Positions 58,506 to 64,000 of a DNA stretch of 64,000 bases are shown here, piece by piece. Source of the stretch: Nocardioides agariphilus. GTDB taxonomy: Bacteria; Actinomycetota; Actinomycetes; Propionibacteriales; Nocardioidaceae. Position numbers and translations under genes: made by a program. Position 1 is the stretch's first letter, and each line of letters starts with the position of its first letter. The notes under the pieces are model-generated. The model was given only the letters and a program-made list of their open reading frames with translations. It ran no database searches and had not been told where the DNA came from. The DNA lies in NCBI RefSeq assembly GCF_015352445.1, contig NZ_JADKPO010000006.1, forward strand, positions 1 through 64,000, given 5' to 3'.

Positions 58506-60052
58506 TGACCGACCCACCCCCGGGCACCTCACCGGCGCCACCGACCGGCCGTCCCCTGCATCCGCCGCGGCGTCCCCTGACCGAGCTGGCCGACTGGCTC
58601 ACCTCGGTCGACCCCACGACCTCGGTCCGTGGCCCGCTCGACGTCGCGGTGACCGGCATCGCGCTGGCCTCCCAGCGGGTGCAGGGCGGCGACATCTACG
58701 CCGCCGTGCCGGGCAGCCGGGCTCACGGGATCGAGTACGCCGCCGACGCGGTCGACGCGGGCGCGGTTGCGCTGCTGACCGATGCGCACGGACTGGCGCA
58801 CGCTCCGCGCGACCTACCCGTCCTGCGGGTCGAGTCGCCGCGCGCGGTGCTGGGCCGCTTCGCGGCACATCTGTACGGCGAGCCCGCGCGGTCGCTGCGC
58901 ATGCTCGGCGTCACCGGCACCCAGGGCAAGACGACCACGACCCGTCTGGCGGAGAGCGCGCTGCAGCGCGCAGGTGTCGCCTCGGCCGTGGTCGGCACTG
59001 TCGGCACGCGGGTCGCCGGTGAGGAGATCAAGACGGCGCTCACCACGCCAGAGGCCCCTGACCTGCATGCGCTGTTCGCGATGATGAGGGAGCGTGGGGT
59101 CGACACGTGTGCCATGGAGGTCTCGAGCCACGCCCTGGTGCTGGGACGCGTCGACGGAGTTCGCTTCGACGTCGCCGTCTTCACCAACCTCGGCCGCGAC
59201 CACCTCGACTTCCACACCGACCTCGAGGACTACTTCCGCGCGAAGGCCTCGCTGTTCACCCCCGAACGCTGCGTCCAGGGGCTGGTCAACGCCGACGACG
59301 AGTACGGGCGCCGGTTGATGGCCGCTGCGCGCGACGTACCTCTTCAGTCGTTCTCCGCCACGGGAGGCAAGGCCGACTGGCGCGCCGAGGACGTCGAGGT
59401 GACGGCCGCGGGTTCGAGGTTCACGGTCGCCGGACCCGGCGGCATCCGCGTCGACGCCGCGTGTCCGCTGCCCGGTGACTTCAACGTCGCCAACGCGCTG
59501 GCCGCCTTGGTGGGCTGCGCACTGCTCGGCCACGACCTCGAACCGGTGGCGCGGGCGATGGCCGAGGGTGGGGGCGTACCCGGGCGCCTGGAGCGCGTGG
59601 ACGCCGGCCAGGACTTCACGGTGGTCGTCGACTACGCGCACAAGCCGGACGCCGTCACGGCAGCCCTTGCCGCGCTTCGCCCGCTCACCCGGGGCCGGCT
59701 CATCGTCGTGCTCGGGGCCGGCGGCGAGCGCGACCACGGCAAGCGGCCGATCATGGGCGAGATCGCCGCGCGGATGGCTGATGTCGTGATCGTCACCGAC
59801 GACAACCCCAGGGGTGAGGAAGCGGCCTCGATCCGCGCGGAGATCCTCTCCGGCGCACACGGAGGGCGAGCCGACGTGGTCGAGGTCGGCGACCGGCGGT
59901 CGGCGATTCGAGAGGCCGTCGGCCGCGCTGCCGCCGGCGACGTGGTCCTCGTAGCAGGCAAGGGTCACGAGACCGGGCAGGAGGTCGCCGGCGAGGTGCA
60001 CCCCTTCGATGACCGCGAGGTGGTCCGCGCCGAGCTGGAGGCGCTGTCGTGA
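58505..60052 (+). CDS. murE: UDP-N-acetylmuramoyl-tripeptide synthase MurE
   Basis: 515-aa Mur ligase adding the third residue of the stem peptide. ATP loop GVTGTQGKTTTTRLAE, the carbamylated-Lys region YFRAKASLFTPE, and DDNPRGEEA, whose DNPR motif is typical of diaminopimelate-adding enzymes. Nocardioidaceae use LL-DAP, so that isomer is a likely substrate (inference). A 30-residue Pro-rich N-terminal extension precedes the domain. It overlaps ftsI by 1 base and murF by 4 bases. Confidence 0.95.
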   Translation: MTDPPPGTSPAPPTGRPLHPPRRPLTELADWLTSVDPTTSVRGPLDVAVTGIALASQRVQGGDIYAAVPGSRAHGIEYAADAVDAGAVALLTDAHGLAHAPRDLPVLRVESPRAVLGRFAAHLYGEPARSLRMLGVTGTQGKTTTTRLAESALQRAGVASAVVGTVGTRVAGEEIKTALTTPEAPDLHALFAMMRERGVDTCAMEVSSHALVLGRVDGVRFDVAVFTNLGRDHLDFHTDLEDYFRAKASLFTPERCVQGLVNADDEYGRRLMAAARDVPLQSFSATGGKADWRAEDVEVTAAGSRFTVAGPGGIRVDAACPLPGDFNVANALAALVGCALLGHDLEPVARAMAEGGGVPGRLERVDAGQDFTVVVDYAHKPDAVTAALAALRPLTRGRLIVVLGAGGERDHGKRPIMGEIAARMADVVIVTDDNPRGEEAASIRAEILSGAHGGRADVVEVGDRRSAIREAVGRAAAGDVVLVAGKGHETGQEVAGEVHPFDDREVVRAELEALS

Positions 60053-61452
60053 TCGCGATGACGCTGGCCGAGATCGCCGCTGTCGTGGGCGGATCTGTGG
60101 CCGGCGACGAGAGCGTGATCGTGAGGGGATCTGCCTTCCGCGACAACCGCGAGCCGGTCGAGGACGGCCTGTTCGTTGCCATCGCGGGGGAGCGCGTCGA
60201 CGGCCACGACTTCGCGGAGTCCGCCCTCGCTTCGGGGGCTGCCGCCGTCGTCGGGACCCGACCGACGACAGCGCCGACCGTCGTGGTGGACGACGTCGTC
60301 GTCGCGCTCGGGCGCCTGGCCAGGCACGTGGTGGACGTGGTGCGGCCGACGGTGCTGGCCCTGACGGGGTCGCAGGGAAAGACGGGCACCAAGGACTTCC
60401 TGGCCCAGCTGCTCGCCGACGCGGGCGAGACGGTCGCGACGTCGGGAAACCTCAACAACGAGCTGGGCGTCCCTCTCACCGTGCTGCGCTGCACCCCTGA
60501 GACCGACTACCTCGTCGTCGAGATGGGAGCCCGCGGGATCGGTCACATCGCCGAGCTCTGCCGGATCGCACCCCCCGACGTGGCCGCGGTGCTCAACGTC
60601 GGCACGGCCCACCTGGGCGAGTTCGGCTCGCGCGAGGCGATCGCCCAGGCCAAGGGCGAGCTCGTCGAGGCGCTCGGCCCCGAGGGCACCGCCGTCCTCA
60701 ACGCAGACGACGACCTGGTGCTGGCGATGCGCGAGCGCACGCCGGCACGCGTGCTCACGTTCGGTGCCAACGGTGACGTCGCCTGGCGCGGTGTCGAGCT
60801 CGACGACCTCGGGCGCCCGTCGTTCGAGCTGGGGCACGAGGGCGCGTGGCGACCCGTGTCCCTCCAGCAGTCCGGTGCTCACCAGGTCGTCAACGCCACT
60901 GCGGCAGCGGCCATGGCGATCGCGGCCGGTGTCGGCCTGGACATGGCCGCGCGGTCGCTGACGGCCGCAGTGCCGGCATCTCGGTGGCGCATGGAGCTGC
61001 ACGAGCGCCGAGACGGCCTGGTCGTCGTCAACGACGCCTACAACGCCAACCCTGCCTCGATGCGGGCGGCCATCGACGCGCTGGTCGCCATCGGCCGTCG
61101 ACGCGGGGCCAGCACCGTCGCCGTTCTCGGAGAGATGCTCGAGCTGGGCGAGTCCAGCGAGGCCGACCACCGACTCGTCGGCGCGTACGCCGCCGAGCAA
61201 GGAGTCGACGTACTTCTCGCTGTCGGCGCCGAGGCAGCCGCCATCGCGGCCGGAGCCGGCTCAGTACCACAGTGGCAAGGCACGGCGGTCACCCCGGTGG
61301 GGCGTGACGACGCACTGGCCTGGGTGCGGAACAATGTCGCGGGCGCCGCGGCCAGCGGCGGCTCGTGGGTGGTGCTGGTGAAGGCATCGCGGGGAGCGGC
61401 GTTGGAGACCGTGGCAGAGGGCCTGCTCGATGAAGAGGAAGGGAGCCGATGA
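60049..61452 (+). CDS. murF: UDP-N-acetylmuramoyl-tripeptide--D-alanyl-D-alanine ligase MurF
   Basis: 467-aa Mur ligase adding D-Ala-D-Ala. Seen: ALTGSQGKTGTKDFLAQL (ATP loop), TSGNLNNELGVPLTVLR, MGARGIGHIAELCRI, NVGTAHLGEFGSREAIAQAK and the C-terminal DAYNANPASMRAAIDAL with AVLGEMLELG. GTG start inside the murE stop; ends in overlap with mraY. Confidence 0.96.
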   Translation: MIAMTLAEIAAVVGGSVAGDESVIVRGSAFRDNREPVEDGLFVAIAGERVDGHDFAESALASGAAAVVGTRPTTAPTVVVDDVVVALGRLARHVVDVVRPTVLALTGSQGKTGTKDFLAQLLADAGETVATSGNLNNELGVPLTVLRCTPETDYLVVEMGARGIGHIAELCRIAPPDVAAVLNVGTAHLGEFGSREAIAQAKGELVEALGPEGTAVLNADDDLVLAMRERTPARVLTFGANGDVAWRGVELDDLGRPSFELGHEGAWRPVSLQQSGAHQVVNATAAAAMAIAAGVGLDMAARSLTAAVPASRWRMELHERRDGLVVVNDAYNANPASMRAAIDALVAIGRRRGASTVAVLGEMLELGESSEADHRLVGAYAAEQGVDVLLAVGAEAAAIAAGAGSVPQWQGTAVTPVGRDDALAWVRNNVAGAAASGGSWVVLVKASRGAALETVAEGLLDEEEGSR

Positions 61453-62558
61453 GAGCGATCCTGTTCGGCGGCGGACTCGCGCTGCTGATCTCTCTCCTCG
61501 GCACCCGCGTGGCCATTACGTGGTTCACCCGCATCGGCGCCGGCCAGCCGATCCGCGACGATGGGCCGACCAGCCACCACACCAAGCGGGGCACGCCCAC
61601 GATGGGTGGCCTGGTCGTCATCTTCTCGGTGGTGATCGCCTACTTCGCCGCCAAGATCATCACCCAGAGCGCGCCGTCGGCCTCCGCCCTGCTGCTGCTG
61701 TTCTTGTTCGTCGGCCTCGGTCTCGTCGGGTTCATGGACGACTACCTCAAGGTGAGCCAGCAAAACAGCATCGGCCTGCGTGGCCGCGCCAAGGTGGTCG
61801 GCCAGACCGTCGTCTCACTGGTCTTCGGAGTGCTGGCGCTGTGGCACGAGCTCGCGGACTACCGGGGCAACACCCCGGCGTCCGCGCACGTCTCCTTCCT
61901 GCGCGACATCCAGTGGCTGGCCCTGCCGATGGTGGTCGCGATGGTGCTGTTCTGGGTGATCATCACCGGCACCAGCAACGCCGTGAACCTCGCCGACGGC
62001 CTCGACGGACTGGCGACCGGCGCGTCCGTCATGGTGTTCGGCGCCTACACGCTGGTGAACATCTGGCAGAACAACCAGAACTGCGCGACGGTGGGCGGCG
62101 CCAACTGCTACGAGGTGCGTGACCCGCTGGACCTGGCTGTGGTCTCCGCGGCGATCATGGGCGCCTGCTTCGGCTTCCTGTGGTGGAACGCCTCGCCCGC
62201 GGCGATCATCATGGGCGATACCGGCTCGCTGGGATTGGGCGGAGCGCTGGCCGGGTTGGCGATCCTGACCCGCACCGAGCTGCTGCTGCTCATCATCGGC
62301 GGCCTCTTCGTCGTCATCACCTTGTCGGTGATGATCCAGGTCAGCTTCTTCAAGGCGTCGCGGCGGTTCGCCCTGGTGCGCAAGGTCTTCAGGGTCGGCC
62401 CGCAACACCGGGTGTTCCGGATGACCCCGCTCCAGCACCACTTCGAGATGCTCGGCTGGGAGCAGGTCACGATCGTGATCCGCTTCTGGATCATCACCGG
62501 TCTGTGCGTGGCCGCGGGTCTTGGCGTCTTCTACGCCCAGTGGGTCATCGGCACATGA
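61449..62558 (+). CDS. mraY: phospho-N-acetylmuramoyl-pentapeptide-transferase MraY
   Basis: 369-aa ten-helix membrane enzyme making lipid I from UDP-MurNAc-pentapeptide and undecaprenyl phosphate. Seen: HTKRGTPTMGGLVV, FMDDYLKVSQQNS with the Asp pair, NAVNLADGLDGLATG, FLWWNASPAAIIMGDTGSLG and the closing MTPLQHHFEMLGWEQ histidines. It overlaps murF and murD by four bases each. Confidence 0.97.
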   Translation: MRAILFGGGLALLISLLGTRVAITWFTRIGAGQPIRDDGPTSHHTKRGTPTMGGLVVIFSVVIAYFAAKIITQSAPSASALLLLFLFVGLGLVGFMDDYLKVSQQNSIGLRGRAKVVGQTVVSLVFGVLALWHELADYRGNTPASAHVSFLRDIQWLALPMVVAMVLFWVIITGTSNAVNLADGLDGLATGASVMVFGAYTLVNIWQNNQNCATVGGANCYEVRDPLDLAVVSAAIMGACFGFLWWNASPAAIIMGDTGSLGLGGALAGLAILTRTELLLLIIGGLFVVITLSVMIQVSFFKASRRFALVRKVFRVGPQHRVFRMTPLQHHFEMLGWEQVTIVIRFWIITGLCVAAGLGVFYAQWVIGT

Positions 62559-64000
62559 CCGATGCCGGCACGCTCGGACGCCGCGACGACTGGTCCGGGG
62601 TCCGGGCGGTCGTCGCGGGCTTCGGCGTCTCCGGCTTCGCCGCGGCCGACAACCTGACCCACCTGGGTGCCAAGGTCACGGCGCTGGACGACGTGGCCGA
62701 CGGCAAGCTCGAAGGGGCCACCTTGCTCGAGGTGCTGGGTGCCACCGTGAAGCTGCACCCCGGAGCGACCTCGACCCTGCCCGCGGACGCCGACCTCCTG
62801 GTGGTATCGCCCGGCTGGAAGCCGTCGGCCCCACTCGTCGTCCAGGCCCACGAGCGAGGCATCCCCGTGTGGGGCGAGGTCGAGCTCGCCTGGCGGCTGC
62901 GCGACCTCGACAACCCGGCCCCGTGGCTGTGCGTCACCGGCACCAACGGGAAGACCACGACGGTCCAGATGCTCGATGCGATCCTCGGTGCCGCGGGACT
63001 GCGCAGCGCAGCGGTCGGAAACGTCGGGCGCCCGGTCACGGAGGCGGTGATGGACCCGACGCCGTACGATGTGCTGGCCGTGGAGCTGTCGAGCTTCCAG
63101 CTCCACTACAGCTCCTCGCTCAGTGCCGAGGCAGCGGTGGTCCTCAACCTCGCCGAGGACCACCTCGACTGGTACACCGGCCCGTCCGCGATGGCCGACT
63201 ACGCCGCCGACAAGGGGATCGTCTACGACCGGGTCCAGAAGGCCTGCATCTACAACGTCGCCGACCCGGAGACCGAGCGGCTGGTCCGTGAGGCCGACGT
63301 GATCGAAGGCGCGCGGGCGGTGGGCTTCACGCTCGGCACGCCCGCCGTCGGCATGGTCGGTGTGGTCGAGGACCTGCTGGTCGACCGAGCCTTCATCCCC
63401 GAGCGGCAGACGAGTGCGGCCGAGCTGTGCGCCCTTGCCGACCTGCCCTCACCCGCACCTCACGTGGTGGCCAACGCGTTGGCGGCAGCGGCGTTGGCCC
63501 GTGCCCACGGAGTGCCTCAGGTCGCGGTGCGTGACGGCTTGCGCGGCTTCCGCATCGACGGGCACCGCATCGCCACGGTCGCGACCCACCGGGCGGTGAC
63601 CTGGGTCGACGACTCCAAGGCGACCAACCCGCATGCCGCCCAGTCATCCCTGCAGGCCTACGACCCGGTCGTCTGGGTGGCCGGTGGTCTCGCCAAGGGC
63701 GCGCGCTTCGACGACCTGGTCGCCGCCGTACGCTCCCGCCTGCGCGGCGTGGTGCTGCTCGGCCGCGACCGTGCGGTCATCGCCGAGGCCCTTTCGCGAC
63801 ACGCCCCCGATGTGCCCGTCATCGACACGGGCGGCGACGAGACTGGCTCCGGACAGCAAAGTGGATCGGGCCCGATGGAGCGGGTCGTGGAGGCAGCCGC
63901 CCGACTGGCTCGGCCAGGCGACACGGTTCTGCTGGCTCCCGGCTGCGCCTCCCAGGACCAGTTCCGCAACTACGGCGAGCGTGGCGACGCGTTCGCCGAG
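62555..64000 (+). CDS. murD: UDP-N-acetylmuramoylalanine--D-glutamate ligase MurD (partial, runs off the window)
   Basis: 482 codons are present without a stop. The N-terminal UMAG-binding domain is AVVAGFGVSGFAAADNL, the ATP loop CVTGTNGKTTTVQM, then GNVGRPVTEAV, NLAEDHLDWYTG and the C-terminal WVDDSKATNPHAAQSSL with LLAPGCASQDQFRNYGERG. The last visible block is normally within 20-40 residues of the end, so only the last few codons should be missing. ATGA overlap with mraY. Confidence 0.95.
   Translation, partial: MTDAGTLGRRDDWSGVRAVVAGFGVSGFAAADNLTHLGAKVTALDDVADGKLEGATLLEVLGATVKLHPGATSTLPADADLLVVSPGWKPSAPLVVQAHERGIPVWGEVELAWRLRDLDNPAPWLCVTGTNGKTTTVQMLDAILGAAGLRSAAVGNVGRPVTEAVMDPTPYDVLAVELSSFQLHYSSSLSAEAAVVLNLAEDHLDWYTGPSAMADYAADKGIVYDRVQKACIYNVADPETERLVREADVIEGARAVGFTLGTPAVGMVGVVEDLLVDRAFIPERQTSAAELCALADLPSPAPHVVANALAAAALARAHGVPQVAVRDGLRGFRIDGHRIATVATHRAVTWVDDSKATNPHAAQSSLQAYDPVVWVAGGLAKGARFDDLVAAVRSRLRGVVLLGRDRAVIAEALSRHAPDVPVIDTGGDETGSGQQSGSGPMERVVEAAARLARPGDTVLLAPGCASQDQFRNYGERGDAFAE

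Noticed and set aside
1-64000. tRNA, rRNA, insertion sequences, prophage genes
   Set aside because: No cloverleaf-like tRNA with CCA-type acceptor, no rRNA signature, and no transposase, integrase or phage protein was recognised on reading the frames.

Overview
The window is high-GC DNA from an actinobacterium, most likely a member of Nocardioidaceae (Nocardioides or a close relative). The clues are the GC-rich codon use with many GTG starts, a MacS-type histidine kinase, DUF3040, DUF6504 and SAV_6107 proteins, a Rv2175c-like DNA-binding protein beside a PASTA kinase, and a dcw cluster that opens mraZ-small ORF-rsmH-ftsL. Genus level is an inference from gene content; no rRNA or tRNA gene was found.

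Layout. 1-259: cluster of palindromic and tandem repeats. 260-3482: small membrane protein, alpha/beta hydrolase, PlsC acyltransferase, MacS-like sensor kinase. 3493-9042: a visibly less GC-rich block of surface-glycan genes (GT-C membrane protein, GtrB-like GT2, GT4, methyltransferase, flippase-like protein). 9321-13288: PAP2 protein, flavin reductase-like protein, NarL-type regulator (the probable partner of the kinase on the other side of the glycan block), arylamine N-acetyltransferase, coiled-coil protein. 13328-17424 (minus): DCC thiol-redox protein, HTTM membrane protein, glycerol kinase, DUF1028 protein. 17518-20030: MFS transporter, GT87-like protein, a small unknown. 20264-23676: phosphofructokinase, a decayed AbiEi/DUF559-like gene bracketed by two copies of a 46-bp palindromic repeat, class II DAHP synthase. 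23993-29727: secreted protease (with a remnant of a second copy upstream), GNAT, threonine aldolase, zinc-ribbon/glycan-binding protein, class I DAHP synthase, EamA transporter. 29780-36005: PASTA Ser/Thr kinase, Rv2175c-like protein, RNase Sa-like toxin plus barstar, polyprenyl synthase, MetF, SIMPL protein. The set aroG, kinase, Rv2175c, prenyl synthase and metF resembles the M. tuberculosis Rv2172c-Rv2178c neighbourhood, which also leads to mraZ. 36015-41517: FAD oxidoreductase/ATP-grasp pair, TSUP exporter, DUF4126, ArsC-like and YbaK-like proteins, a small membrane protein.

41563-48488 is an SOS-type translesion-synthesis block: a perfect actinobacterial LexA box, then DUF6504, a SAV_6107 HEPN protein, DnaE2, a methyltransferase and DinB. 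No ImuA or ImuB gene is present in the window. 48647-53962: DUF3040 protein and a moxR-DUF58-transglutaminase operon.

54226-64000 is the start of the division/cell-wall cluster. It has a promoter embedded in five GTGG boxes exactly 10 bp apart (MraZ operator), then mraZ, a structured RNA that fits the published mraW motif, a 52-aa membrane ORF, rsmH, ftsL, ftsI, murE, murF, mraY and the beginning of murD. The mur genes overlap by 1 to 4 bases, so they are almost certainly cotranscribed and translationally coupled. Many genes in the window have a TANNNT hexamer 6-8 bases before the start codon, pointing to widespread leaderless transcription.
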